Under the pieces are notes generated by a model. That model searched no databases. It was given only the letters and a program-made list of their open reading frames with translations, and was not told where the DNA came from. From contig CM054058.1 of the NCBI GenBank assembly GCA_028641055.1, positions 80,908,392 through 80,972,391 of the forward strand: a stretch of DNA of 64,000 nt, written 5' to 3'. The stretch is from Alopecurus myosuroides (Eukaryota > Streptophyta > Magnoliopsida > Poales > Poaceae). The translations under genes and the position numbers were made by a program. Within the stretch, counting starts at the first letter, position 1. Every line of letters starts with the position of its first letter. Shown piece by piece: positions 1-11,847 of the stretch.

Positions 1-1218
1 GCCGCTCGATACAAGAAAGGGAAGAAGAAAGCTCCTCGAAAATTTGTGTGGTACTTTCCAATCATTCCCCGTCTGCAACGGTATTTCGCGGACCGCAAGG
101 AAGCAGAGCTCATGCGCTGGCACGCGAAAAGGAGGAATAAAGTTTTGAAAGATCCAAAGCGGAGTGAAAAAGTAAATCTGACACATCCTTCAGATGCAAG
201 TCAATGGAAAGCAATTGACTGTGAATATGCAACGTTCGGGCGGAGGCAAGCAACATCAGGTTGGGTGTGAGCACCGACGGACTCAATCCGTTTGGCAAAC
301 AGAGGAGCACCCATAGCACCTGGCCCGTGTTTGTATGGATGTACAACATCCCCCTGGTTGTGCATGAAGAGGAAGTATATTCACATGAGTATGCTAATTC
401 AAGGGACGAAAAAACTAGGCAACGACATCAATCTATACCTGAAGCTGCTTAAAGATGAGCTGGACACGCTATGGGCCGAGGAAGGGGTGAACACATGGGA
501 CGCATTCGGTGAACAATATTTCCCAATGAGAGATGTCTTACTCTGTACGGTTCACGATCTACTCGGCTATGGATATGTGGCGGGCCAGGTGTGCCACAGA
601 CATAACGGTTGCGTGAGGTGCATGGATGACCCCATGTTTATGCAACTTCCGAAAGATCCTGGGTCTTCGAAAACAGTTTTCGTTGGCCATCGAAGGTGGC
701 TACCCAACAAAGACCCGTGGAGAAGGCGAGGAGACTTTTTTAACGGTGAAGATGAGATCCGTGGACCTCCACGTAAGAGGCGCGGCAAAGAAATCTACAA
801 GTTGCTGAATGATTGGAAGGAATGCCCAGAGCCGAGAAAGAATGAAAAAGCGCGAAAACCGCTTCTGGATGTATGGAAGACGAGGTCGGTGTTTTAGGAC
901 TTGCCATACTGGCCCATTCTCGATACAAACCACTGCCTTGATCTGATGCATATCACGAAGAATGTGTTTGAAAGTTTGTTTGGCACGCTGCTCAACATGC
1001 CGGAGAGGACCAAAGACGGGGTGAAAGCAAGAAACGACCTGAAATATTTTGGTATTAGGGTAGATCTTCAGGGGGGACGCCCGAATGATGATGACGGCGA
1101 TCAATCGTGTGATGAGGAGACGGAGGGTTGCAAGGCCAAAAGGGTTAAGAGGAATGACTATTACTGCCCCCTCCTGCTTCACTCTTAGTCCGGACGAGAT
1201 CACAAAATTGATGATGTA
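1..1218 (+). pseudogene. TNP2-type CACTA transposase, 5' part of the outer copy (broken)
   Basis: The frame is open from base 1 and matches the middle of the TNP2 transposase found intact further right on the minus strand (RLQRYFADRKEAELMRW here). Compared with that copy there is a one-base loss near 238-243 and a two-base loss near 350-354, which together restore the frame. A tryptophan codon has become TAG at 895-897. The frame then stops at 1,186-1,188, and the continuation (PSCFTLSPDEI) is in another frame. The conserved segment DLMHITKNVFESLFG is present around 940-990. The gene is cut at 1,218 by the inner CACTA element. Non-functional. Confidence 0.9.
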
Positions 1219-1510
1219 CACTAGTAGGAAAAGGGCTACCAGTGACGAACAATTTTCAGCTACCGCTGGCGAACATGTGTTCGCCAGCGCTACCACGCCA
1301 GTGGTAGCAGGTTACCGCTGGCGAACATCACTTCGCCAGCGGTAGTGCATGTTACCGCTGGCGAACAAAGCCTTGTTCGCCAGCGCTATGTTCGCCAGCG
1401 GTAGATGCTCTGTTCGCCAGCGGTACAGCTTCGCCAGCGGTAGGAAAACCTGTTCGCCAGTGGTGTTGTTGGCCAGCGGTAGGGACTTTGTTCGCCAGTG
1501 GTAAGTTTCC
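1219..1510. repeat. CACTA 3'-terminal inverted repeat and subterminal repeat cluster (inner element)
   Basis: Starts with the CACTAGTAGG terminus. It then holds about a dozen copies, in both orientations, of the motif TACCGCTGGCGAAC and its complement GTTCGCCAGCGGTA, plus a TAGCGCTGGCGAAC variant. Subterminal arrays of this kind bind the element's own TNPA-type protein in En/Spm; that role here is inferred. Confidence 0.9.
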
Positions 1511-2068
1511 CAGGTTTGTATTTTTTCTTTTTTTTTGTATAACAGTTTGTATATTCTGATTCTGTATATTCCCAGGTCCAAATACATTCAAATTCTATAA
1601 TTTATAAACTTCACACATATAAATCACTGATAGCACATCGATAAATCATAGATACATATGCATCCATCCATAACGAATTTAACACATCGATAACGAAATT
1701 AACACATCGATACATATGCATCCATATCCAATTCTCATAAGTACGAATACAACACATTGATCTCAATAACACGTTTATGTCGGAATATTTCGAACCCAAA
1801 ATATAGCCATCTAATTAGTTCAACGATTACAAAGGTATGACTACATCTATGCAACGTACGCGCGATATAGAGATCAATCGCAAAGAAGACTAGATATACG
1901 GTCCGCCTCCGCTTTAGCTTCCGCCTCCGCTTGCGATATTTCGCTAGGGCCAGCGCGCCGTCCACTTCTTCATCTCTCTGTAGACCAAGATAAAAGCATT
2001 AGACCGGCAAAGGAAATCACAAGTTCTTATTAGGAGCAATTCGTAACGAATCGAATACATACCGTCGA
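1511..2068. other. 3'-terminal non-coding DNA of the inner CACTA
   Basis: AT-rich sequence between the subterminal repeats and the end of the second gene. Positions 1,505-1,640 match the region 17,204-17,330 of the outer element in inverted orientation, so this is family sequence rather than an unrelated insert. The motif cluster around ACACATCGATA/ACATATGCATCCAT at 1,620-1,730 is repeated several times. No gene seen. Confidence 0.6.
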
Positions 2069-5000
2069 TCATTTCTTCCTCGATGTTGTGATCTTCTGTT
2101 TCTTCTCCGGCGGGAACGGAAGAGCATCTTCTAACAAGTTGAATGGTCTCTCGTCAGTCTGCTCTAGCACACATTGTCGCAACTCATTGTTAGATGGTGG
2201 GGTGTTCCAGTGGAAGGTAGATCCTGCAGTTACTACATCCTTATAGATGATTGTGCAGAGCTTGCGCTGGATGAGACCAAAGTTTTGTCTGTACTCAGCA
2301 TCAGACCATTCCACGATGCTGCGAGACCATTTGTTCACAGCAGACATGTATTGCAGACTATGTTGGTCCTTCACGATCTCCGTCATGTGTTGGATGAGGT
2401 ACCATGCCTCCATATGGCCGCCTGGCGCCTGCTTGGGGCAGGGAAACTCTGTTCTGTGTCTGAACACATATTTGCCTTGAATTTGTTTCTTCCTGTCGCA
2501 GAATCCTTCCCCCCTGATGTAGCCATCCATAGCATCATTGAGAACAGACTTGATGAGGGTGTAGTTCTTCTCCTTCATCGTACTCCCGGAGTCGAGATAT
2601 ACTGCGTGCGCGTCTCTCGGGTAGAGCATGATGAGGGTGCCGTATTTGTTTCTGCGCAAAACAGGAGAGTCCATATATATCTCTCCTATCTAAAAGAAGG
2701 AATTTGTTCCTTCAACCGTCAAACAAGCCCATCATGTCGTCAACCATCCCATCCTATAGCTCAACCGTCCCACGTCCTACGTGCAACATTCATCATCCAC
2801 GGAATTAATTACTCCTAGCGCTGATCCCGGAAATCAATCACCTAGAATCAAATCCAGGAAATCAATCCCAGCGCTGATCCACTTTCCCCGGATCGTACCA
2901 TCTCGCTTAGAAGATCAGCCGGTGCCCAGATGTTGCCCAGCTGCCCAAGCTTCCATTGGATGACGACGACACCCTTTATCCTGCGCTTCTCATCCCCGTC
3001 CCCTTCTCAAGGCCCTGCCAGCGCCGTTCTTGACTGTGAGGATGGAGATGTTGGGTTCCCTCTTCCCTGGCAACAACTTGGCCAGTTCGGCCTCCGCGAG
3101 CTCTTCGTCGGCGTGGCGTGTTCGGGTCTGCGAGCGGCCCGACGCCACAAGGACAAAGACTCCATGAGGCTGTCCTGACCAGCAGCGGTTGCGCCCGATG
3201 GAAAAGGAGCAGGAGCCGCGTCACAACTGTTGCGTTCGCCTCAACCCCTCTCTCTTCCATTCTCTCTCTGACTATTTCTCGCCCCCTATGTTTCTCTCTC
3301 AGCATGTAGCGACAGGGATAGCAGAGGCATGAGCCCACCGGAGCTCGATTCCGTGGCAGCCGCACGTCCCCCGACCACGACGGCAAGAGACCACATCTGT
3401 CCTGCTTTGACGGAACACAGGTGTCTCCTTTTTTTCTCACCCACGGAGCACAGTTCACTCGGAGAACCAACTTCACTGGAACCGCATCAGCCAGGTGATT
3501 CCCAACTCATCTCCTAGAACAACTTTCGATCTCCCTATTTTTTTTCGTTTGGGCGCTTGATCTGTTTTACTTTTGTTTTCCTCTCTCCTTATTATTTCCA
3601 TAATCTGATCTCTGCATCGTTTCAGGAGGTTCAGGAGTTTTTTTCTACTTATTAAAGGATGGAGGTGCACAGCGTTTACAGTATGCAGGTAAGACAAGTG
3701 AAAGGTAATCAGTTGGCACCAATTTCATTCTCCCATGTCGGTGCACTGATAAGCATGCATATATTGTGATTTCATCTATGCGTATGTGTACGGTAAATTC
3801 AAATCTACTGTTGGCTGCAATCATGCAAAAAATCTTGAACATATACAATGTGTTTTAATGCCCTCTACATGTTTCTTACACAACATAAACTATTTTTTTT
3901 CAGATTAGGTGACTGCACACACATGCTGATCCACGAGCATGTGGTGGCCGCCCCCGTGGGTGCCATTGGGTGGTCATTGTGGTAAGTTCTCTGTCTCTCC
4001 CTCTTCTTCAGTTTTCTTTAGTGCCATACCTTAAGCAACATTTAGCTCCTGTTTATTAAAATTTTGCGATGTATCCATGGCATCGTCAAAGCGGTTGTGG
4101 TCCTAACTCTAAAATTAGGCAAACTGAATAATCACTCCATTTAATTTGTCGCTTATTATGTCGGCGAAACTTTGGGTTTGGTTAACCGGACAAATCAATA
4201 ATCTTATTCAGTTCTATCTAATTTTTCATCCGCTTTATAATAATTTAATGTACACTTTGTAGGTTGTCTGTAGAGCATCAGTTAAGTATAAATTTTACAG
4301 AAACGACCGCAGATAATGAGCTATCTTTGAATGCAAAAATCTGCTGAAAAGAAATATTTGAGCTCGAAGAAACCAATAGGCATGACCGGTTGGAACTGAA
4401 TACTGGTAAGCTGATAACGTAATTTTCTTTTATGTTTGATGCAATTTTTTTTAACGATTCAGGGTAAACCTTGGATTTCATGGCTCATTCAGCATATCAT
4501 CTGGATATGTAAATCTGCTTTCTGTTTTATCATTATCCTTTATATTATGGGCTGCAAATATTTCATTATGGGCTCCACCAATTCCAAATCTTTGTGTTTG
4601 ATCATTATCCTTTACATCTAAATTTTGATAATATAATCTACTCATTTGGTATTAGGTAGGCTTATGTCCAACGCCGTGGGAAGGGCGGTGTATACCGGCT
4701 CCGCCGGCGTGGTGGTCGTCGATACTCCGGACATGGTCCACGCCGACGAGAACTCGGTTCCACACCCTAACAAGGTACATAGTTGTCATACAGTCTCGGC
4801 ACAGTTTGTTGTATCGACATGTTGTTTGATGCAAGTGTTCCGGTGGTAGTGTGATCATTGCTTTGTTTTTGGTACGGATGCACTTCAGCAATTGAGTTAA
4901 AATGATCTGATGAGGGGAGGCAGAGATGATGGTACTCCGTGTGTGGATGGGTATGATGGGATTCACATGTAGCTGATGGGCCCTGCAATTTGTTCGGGAC

Positions 5001-8000
5001 AGGCCATTCAAGCTCGGTGAGGTTTGTTGCGCATTTGCCAGGTCTCCCTAGGCAAGGTATTCAAAGTTGTCGCTTTCTCGTTCATGTTTTACTTATAAAG
5101 ACATTAAATATTTCACGAGGTGTTTCTGTATTGTTATGATTAATTATCAAGTGTAGTTATCCGTGCATAGATAAAATACGACTTATGTGTAGCACCAAGT
5201 CTGGTGTGGCTAGAAATGTTTTACATGTACAACTACAATTCCATTGGCACTTGTGTGGTAACAATACAAGTTAATAGAAGAACCTAGGCATGGCTCGTGC
5301 TATACTATTTTATCTTTCATATGCTGGTCAGGTCAGTAGTGCTTCCAGATCTCTAAATCCTAGAAATAATTTAGCTGAAAATGAGTTGGTTCTCTAGCGC
5401 CAGAGATTACAATAGCTAGCCGGAATTAATCACTTCCACGGTTGTAGTAATTCATCGTTGAGATCGTATGTAAAAACCATGTGAAAACATGTGTATAACT
5501 CTAAGTCGAACCCGTCTCACCACAAAATTATCATATATTTTCTTTCCAGGTAGTGAAAATAGGACATTATAAAAATAGACAATGACAACATTGGCTCAAA
5601 TTTACCAAACTCTCTAATTTTACTTTCATGTAATGTAGATTGGAACTTTGTATGGATTTGTCGATTATTATCATTTTTTATGCAATTGTTCGTCCATAGT
5701 TTGTTTGTATTGCATTGATTTTTTGTTGTTGTAAATGTTGTTACATATCTTCAATTCTATTTATTCTTACAAAATATTTGGTATTCAAGTATGTTTGTAA
5801 GTATGGGTTTTTTCTCCCTCTCATACCGTGTGTTGCCAAATAGCCATCTTGAAGGATAGATCTTTCCGTATTCATTCCGTCCCGATTACCAAACAAGCAC
5901 TTGGGGTGGGATGTAGGACATCTACGAGGAGCCAGAATTCGGAATGATGGCAAGATTATTTTGGGAACATAATCTCACATCACATGCAAATTGCTCTCGA
6001 CACTTATATTTGTAAAATCCAATATTACGTTAATCAATTGTTTTTCACGTCTTTATTTGTTATCCCGTGGCAACGCACGGGCATCTAACTAGTAATCCTC
6101 AAAAATTGTATATGCGCAAACTTATGTAAAGATGAGAAATATAACTTACTCAGGAAAGTAGGCCACGAGGGTGATCCTCTTGTTCATATGGTTAGTGAGC
6201 AACACTTGTTCGAGGTACTTTGTCGCTTTTGCCCTACCCCTGGGGTTGTTCAAGTACATGTCGTGCATGTAGTAGGGGTCTGCTAGCCCGATGTTTTTGA
6301 CATTCTCTACGGATAGCTGATGCGCCAAGCTGAGCGTAAACAGACGGACGATTGACGAGTGGAGTGATTTCATGTAGAACATCCGGAAAATGTCGTCAAA
6401 TCTAATGATGATCTTGTTTGCGTTGCCTTCAGTGACAAATCCCGCCGTAGATGGCACCTTTGCGACCAAAACCGGCAGCGTTGGATTTTTCTCTTTCAGA
6501 AGCATCTCCTCCATATATAGTACACCGTCATGGACGCTACGCATATCACCTGACAGCAAGGAGACCAATCTCGGCGGAAGCATCGGTTTGCCCAACTGAT
6601 GGATCTGATGCCAGTCGGTTATGGGTATCCTGTCCAATACACGTCCTGTCTGCGGCTTAGACTTGGTCCCCTCCACCGGTTGGCTCATCGATGCAACGGC
6701 AGGAACCTTCTTAGTTCTTTTCCGTGCATACTTGATCTTAGGCTGAGTCTTATCAAATACATCCGCTACCGCCTCTTTGAGGGCATCCTGGCTGATGACT
6801 TCTTGCTCGGGGACTACCGGTTCTTGAGAATAGAAAAGACGCTTTGTGCATTGATATTTATCCGCTTCCTCCGCTGGCAAGAGAAGTTGATCAAGATCAT
6901 CCAGGCCGGGCGCCCCCTCGTAAAGATCGTCGACGAGGTAGTCATTGGGGTTCTCATCTTCAGCATCGTCGCCGTCGTGCTGCACGGACTTTGCAGGTGA
7001 GAAATCCTTGTGTTGGCTCGGGTGCCCCGACCCCTGGACCGGTGTTGGAGTGTTGGCAGGAGTACTTTCCAAACGAATTAGTGATTTCGGCCAGGTCAAT
7101 GGCCAAACCAAGCATTGCTCCAGGTTCAACTCGCTGTCGGCTGCGGGTGGTTGGTTCGGAGGATCGAGAGCACCGCAACCTGGGAGCACCCGACTTAATG
7201 TCACTCTGAACACGTCCTCGGGCATACGAACGCCGTGGGATACGCGGTTCAGAGGTGTGATGATTTTTCCTTTGGCGACGTCCTTTAACTCGCCGTTCAC
7301 ATTAAGGAGCAATGTGCATCCCGTCTCGTCAGCCTGCGAAACGTCGCGCGATCGTTGTTAGAGACTGATGCCGTCACGAATCAAGTCATAATATATAATT
7401 AAGCAGTGCACGTTGAATTACCGTGAGGGCATTGAGCTCGGACAAGGGGGATGGACCGCTAAGTGTCGGCGGCGGCGTTGAAGAGATGTGGCGGGGCGGC
7501 GACGGATCTTTGCGACCTTCCGGCTGAGGGTTGGGGGCCGGCTCGTTCCGCGCAGCAGACGCCACGACGGGGGCCACGTTCTGCGGCGCCACGACGGGGG
7601 CCATGTTCTGCGGCACCACGACGGGGGCCACGTTCTGCGGCGCTGGCTGCACCATTTGGGCTATGTTTATCTGCGGGAGCGGCCCTTGTCCTCCACCTAG
7701 CATCCACGGCGCTAAGAACTGAGCGACGGTCGAACAGATGGTAGGGAGGAGCTCATTGAGCCTCTCGTTCACAAGCTCGTCGACCGTCTTCTCCGGGCCC
7801 TTGTTCCGCTCCTTACGCTTCTCCTTGGTGTCGGGGTAGTAGTGCGCATGCCGATGACCCTTTCCGAGGCCATGCACATGGCCACGATGCGGCTTCTTGT
7901 CAAGGGGCACTCCCTTCATCGCGTTAAGCGCCCTAATGAAAGGGGTGTCATACGGGTCCTTGTTCGTCGTCGCCGAGGACCCCCCGTCAGATTGAGATAG

Positions 8001-8975
8001 GCGTTCTTTTTCTTCTTCCTCGAGATACTTATTCTCGAGCAGCTTGACCTTCTCGTTCAACACAAGATCGCCGGGCTTTTTGGGATCTTCCCTATAATGG
8101 GCCCTGACAAAATTTCTCACCTGCGGGTCGGTGATCTTGTCAAACGGGTTCGTCCCTTCTCTCTTCGCATCCTCCTTTTCCCATACTTTCTGCTTCCCAA
8201 GGTAACCCCGGCTTCCGAGATTGTGAGGGCCAATGTTCTTTTTTCGTTGTTCTTTCCCCCATTTACTGAGCGCCACCCTTTCCGGTTTGAGTTCGTCGAT
8301 CTTGAATTGGGCCAAGTCTTCCTCGGAAATGGAGGGCCACATCTTATGGATCTCATCAAAATCCTTACCCTTCGCAAGCATATCCCGCAAACTGGATCTC
8401 CAAGTCGTAAATGCCTTGGCGAACTTTCCCAGTGCTAAGGAGTTGACCAGATTCTTCTTCAGGTCCTGGTTGTCGTAAGGATCCGGGAATTTGTATCTTG
8501 TGTGCAGCTTCTCAATCAGCAGGGCGGCATTAGCCTTGTTTTCTTTAGCTCTGAGGTGCTCCATATTAACGTTGCCGAAGTCTCGAGCTATGCAGCCTAT
8601 CTGGTTTCCATAGCCCTTGGCATAACTCTCCGGCTCGAGGGGAGCACCGCTCTTGGGGTCCACTTCCGTGAACTCTTCCCGCATGGTGGCGAGCATGTTG
8701 TGCCGCCTCTCTTTGCGCTTAGCCGACGCCTCGCTACCGGAGGCGGTATCCCCGGTGCCACTACCGGTTTGATCACCTTCTGCGCCCGATGTATCGTTGC
8801 GCGGCTCTAGCTCCTCGCGAACGGTTTCTTCCATCTCGTCGTCTGCATCGTCGCCAGGCATCTCTAGATCCGGGTGCGGATCTATGGGTCCGCCTCCGGC
8901 GCTTAGCATAGAAAGCCACGCATCGTCGTCCCCGTGTCCGAGACCAGAACCACCCGCCTCGTCGTTGTGAGCCAT
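2069..8975 (-). CDS. CACTA second gene: three-exon protein with a C-terminal Ulp1-like domain
   Basis: Proposed exons on the minus strand: 8,975-7,422, 7,333-6,150 and 2,651-2,069, giving 1,106 residues without a stop. Start: ATG at 8,973-8,975 (MAHNDEAGGS). Intron 1 (88 bp) has GT-AG ends, phase 0. Intron 2 has GTAAGT and TTTTGCGCAG ends, phase 2, and would be 85 bp but for the Helitron inside it. Exon 1 is acidic then basic, resembling plant En/Spm-type transposase proteins, with a tandem repeat of about ten residues (PQNVAPVV units) near residues 440-475. Exon 2 has linker sequence, then the start of a C48 (Ulp1)-like fold (RFDDIFRMF, VRLF). Exon 3 continues it with AVYLDSG and EAWYLIQHM. 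The usual His-Trp and Asp-Cys-Gly motifs are not visible, so it is probably not an active protease. The protein may instead be the subterminal-repeat-binding partner of TNP2 (inference). Confidence 0.72.
2820..3520 (+). other. GC-rich, gene-5'-end-like segment captured in the Helitron
   Basis: GC content rises sharply against the AT-rich flanks. Short open frames of 60-170 codons exist on both strands with no recognisable domain. Helitrons of grasses commonly capture promoter and first-exon pieces, and this looks like one. No function can be assigned. Confidence 0.35.
3658..4774 (+). pseudogene. Captured host-gene exon fragments in the Helitron
   Basis: Three exon-like pieces with splice-like borders on the plus strand: 3,658-3,688 (AG before, GTAAGA after), 3,904-3,981 (TTTTTCAG before, GTAAGT after; reads HEHVVAAPVGAIGW) and 4,656-4,774 (ATTAG before, GTACAT after; reads AVGRAVYTGSAGVVVVDTPD). 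The spaces between are AT-rich and intron-like. I do not recognise the parent gene or genes. Captured fragments are typical of non-autonomous grass Helitrons. The alternative is chance splice-like motifs, although the third piece has strong coding character. Confidence 0.42.
4775..6063. other. AT-rich 3' part of the Helitron, no gene seen
   Basis: Low-complexity intron-like DNA with no long open frame and no recognised domain before the terminal hairpin. Confidence 0.5.
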
Positions 8976-9044
8976 ATCTAAGGAAGGAGAGAAAACCCGA
9001 AATAAGTTCAACAAATCCTTCAATTTAGACGATGTATACCCCAT

Positions 9045-9300
9045 ATGAGTCCAAATTTCTCGGACACTCTAAGTTGTGATATTTTTAGCAAAGATCATGC
9101 CAAAATTCACGGAAAATTTCGGCATGACCTTTGCTAAAAATATCACAAATGGAGTACCCAAATTTGCCGGAACGGAAATTAATCAACATTCCGGACAAAA
9201 TAGGAACTCACGTGGGGTACCTGCACATAAAATCCCACCCCTCATATAATAGATCCCACCCCTCATATTATCATCGTCATCCACACGAAGGTGGGCACAT
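9045..9300 (-). promoter_or_regulatory. Upstream region of the CACTA second gene, with hairpin and shared CACTA module
   Basis: Two structures sit just upstream of the ATG at 8,975. First, a 27-bp inverted repeat with one mismatch (9,075-9,101 and 9,121-9,147) around a 19-base loop. Second, at about 9,118-9,205, a block containing CGGCATGACCTT, TTTGCCGGAACGGAAAT and AATCAACATTCCGG. This block recurs twice upstream of TNP2 at 16,075-16,300 in the same orientation relative to the gene. A shared promoter or 5' leader for both transposon genes is the simplest reading. Confidence 0.55.
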
Positions 9301-9435
9301 ATCCACACGACCACACACCATCTCCACCATCCATACACCACCATCCATCATCACCACGCCATATCCATCACAACCATCCATCACCACCATCCATACACCA
9401 CCATCCATCACCACCAACCATCACCAACCACCAAA
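9290..9435. repeat. CCATCCATCACCA-type minisatellite
   Basis: Imperfect repetition of CCATCCATCA(C)CAC units over about 145 bases. Any reading frame through it is His/Pro/Ser-rich and meaningless. Confidence 0.85.
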
Positions 9436-11423
9436 AACAATTAACATATAAATTAACAGCCACAACTTTCCCTTTGAAACAGCCACAACATTTCTGTTTG
9501 AAATTAGCATATAAATTTTAACATATAAATTAGCAGTCTCTGCTAGCCATTATTAAACTTCTTATGCATTCTAAATTAGCATATAAATTTTAACATGTAT
9601 CCTAACAAAATTATAAATTAGCATATAAACTTCTTATGCATTCTATTTGAAATTAGCATCCTATGAACTAATTAACAACTCATTGAAGATGATAATGTAG
9701 GAAGAGCAAAGCTAAAAAAAAGGAGAGGATTAGTTTGGTGGGTGGTGTTATAAAGTGCAGTTAACTTTGTACTTGTTGTATAATACGGAAAGATGTAAAT
9801 TTTGTTAGGATACATTCTTAACAGATGACAAACGTGAAGCAAGAAAGGAAGCACATAATATTAGGGAGTAGTCACTGGCAGATTATTATCAAGTAATAGC
9901 CTACTGTAACACAAACTCTACTTGTCCAACACCAATAGTATTATAGAAGTCAGAAGTTAGAACAAATAAAAAGGAGTTTCCATGAAAGATGAGCAACCAT
10001 GTATAGATTATTCCTAAAAGGGTTACAGTTTTGGTGAAAACCAGCCTTTTCTCAGACCACAAACCTAGTAGCAAATCAGACTTGTAGACAAAGATGCAAA
10101 AGAAGTTCCCAAATACAACCAAAAAAACAACAAGAGCAAATACCATGAAAAATTATGCCCATATACAGTTATAAAATGTTTTGCATATATGCACGAATAA
10201 TGGCTGATCAACATTGAACAGAAGATGACAAAAGAATGGGAAAAAATTCGACAACTGAAGGCAGATTCTTTGAGAAAATTCAGTAGGCTGAGCACGAGCA
10301 CCAGGTGTACAAGAAGAATGTATACAGAGAGGTAAAGCGCACAAGTGAAAAAAAAACTTTGAAATCATAAAACCAACTATTGTTAGCAAAGATCCAACAG
10401 AGATTGAGCTGATGATCAGATATAGTTAGCAATTTTCATCCAGGGACCATTTTAGCATCCAATTGAACTTGGGAAACTTCACCACTGTTGACCTTGAAAC
10501 AACCAATAGCCTTGGCCACATATAACTTCCATATCATGTTCACTCAGTTGAAAAGGAAGGACTGAAGATATACATCACCGCATAATCAATGTGATGGCAT
10601 GTGATAACTCGACATGACTCATTAATCACAGAACACTTATGTCTAATAAGGTGACACCACAGTTCCACACCCAAAACACACCCACCTAATAATGTGATAT
10701 GCAGCCACCATTTTTCTAACCAGTGAATCATGAAGAATTTCACCCCACATGATGTCACTAGTCACTAAGCTCTTTACATTGTACTGTATGATTTTTTCGC
10801 TCAGCTGTACACGTCCTCACCGAGCAGATTTGGATCGAAACTACTCGCCTCACCCCCACCCGCACGGAGCAGAGTATAAACAGTCTGGTGGAATTAGAAG
10901 TTCCATGTACTAATTAATTTTATATCCATGGAGAAGCATGCTTTCTCTTATTAATCGGGCTGAATATTTAGACATCGACAACTCCTAACGATTTTTGGTG
11001 GAAAACTCCTTGTAAAGACCAGATGAACAATTCAACAAATTTTATTCTAGAATACGCCACTCTCCCCTCTGTAACTGCAGTATCAACAACTGATATAGAA
11101 CATGAACTCTACGCCAGATGAACAGGAACTGATATAGCTACATAGCACTTTAAATGGGAACAAATACAGCAGGCGACATATTCTGTACACAATTTCCGCA
11201 ATTCAGGAGCACTAATATAGAACAAGAACTCTACAGTGCAAATGGATAGATCAACAAAACGAAAATATACTAATTTTTTTAACCAGTGATGCAAACCCAA
11301 GAAAAATCATCACCAAAAACTGTTTACGTCGAATAAATCATGTGGAGGGCCTGAATCTCTCAGTGACAACAAACGTAAAATTAACACAAACAACCAAATT
11401 GAAACAAATGGGAGCACAATTAC
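9436..11423. other. AT-rich CACTA spacer and cargo, no confirmed gene
   Basis: From 9,436 to 9,660 the sequence is built from repeats of AAATTAGCATATAAA type. From 9,660 to 11,423 it looks like plant intron or intergenic DNA with only short open frames. It lies directly downstream, on the minus strand, of the exon-like segment ending at 11,424, so it may be the intron of a captured host gene. Confidence 0.4.
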
Positions 11424-11830
11424 CTCACAGGTGTCCTGTCGAACACGTTGCAGGCAGGAGAGGAGGAAGGAGAATCAAGGGCGAGCACGGCCCCTCGGCG
11501 CAGCAGTGAGGCCGAGGAGGGGTAGGGGCGTGTCGCCGCGGGGGAGAAGGAGGAGGGAGACGCGGGCGAGGGCGAGGGCAGCAGGCGTGGCGTTGATCGC
11601 CGGAGAGTGGCCGGTGTCGATGGAGCCGCAGGGGAGGTTGGGCGCAAACACAGAGAGTGAGAGGGCCGGTGTGGAGGGAGTGGAGGGGAGGTAGCGAGAG
11701 TGGAGAGGGCGCTGCTGCTGCGCGGTGGTCGCCGGAGACGAAGGGGCTCGCCGGAGACGAAGGGAACCGTGCGCGCACGTGTGTGTGTGTACTGGAAGTG
11801 AAAAACGGCTAAGTCCCGCGCTGGCCCCTG
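11424..11830 (-). pseudogene. Captured first-exon-like segment, Ser/Pro-rich N-terminus, inside the inner CACTA
   Basis: A GC-rich, CpG-rich island in an AT-rich spacer. On the minus strand a frame starting with ATG at 11,645-11,647 reads MRPTSPAAPSTPATL and continues open to CNVFDRTPVR, where the segment meets a good 5' splice site (GTGAG|GTAATT at 11,424/11,423). A Ser/Pro/Arg-rich start of this type is common in plastid transit peptides and in GC-rich grass first exons. The downstream exon could not be found, and the parent gene is not recognised. It may be host DNA picked up by the CACTA element; the alternative is a chance open frame in GC-rich DNA. Confidence 0.4.
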
Positions 11831-11847
11831 TGTAGCTCTCTGTGGGG

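Larger units (their letters stand above)
2680..6092 (+). mobile_element. Helitron (non-autonomous), inserted in intron 2 of the CACTA second gene
   Basis: The 5' end is TCTCTCCTATC at 2,680, preceded by A. The 3' end is CTAG at 6,089-6,092, followed by T, so the host site is A|T as expected for Helitrons. Eleven bases upstream of the 3' end is a perfect six-base hairpin, CCCGTG (6,064-6,069) and CACGGG (6,076-6,081), with loop GCAACG. This matches the usual grass Helitron terminus. Removing the element leaves a normal short intron. No Rep/helicase coding was seen, so it is non-autonomous; it carries exon-like fragments listed separately. Confidence 0.9.

Noticed and set aside
1240..1505. CRISPR-like short repeats with spacers
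   Set aside because: Repeats occur in both orientations, vary, lie at CACTA ends, and the genome is a plant.
7459..7722. Repeat-containing short proteins in several frames
   Set aside because: By-products of the 30-base tandem repeat that codes PQNVAPVV units in the real minus-strand gene.
10751..10760. CACTAGT as a further CACTA terminus
   Set aside because: It is not followed by the family's AGG and AAAA bases, and there are no subterminal repeats nearby.
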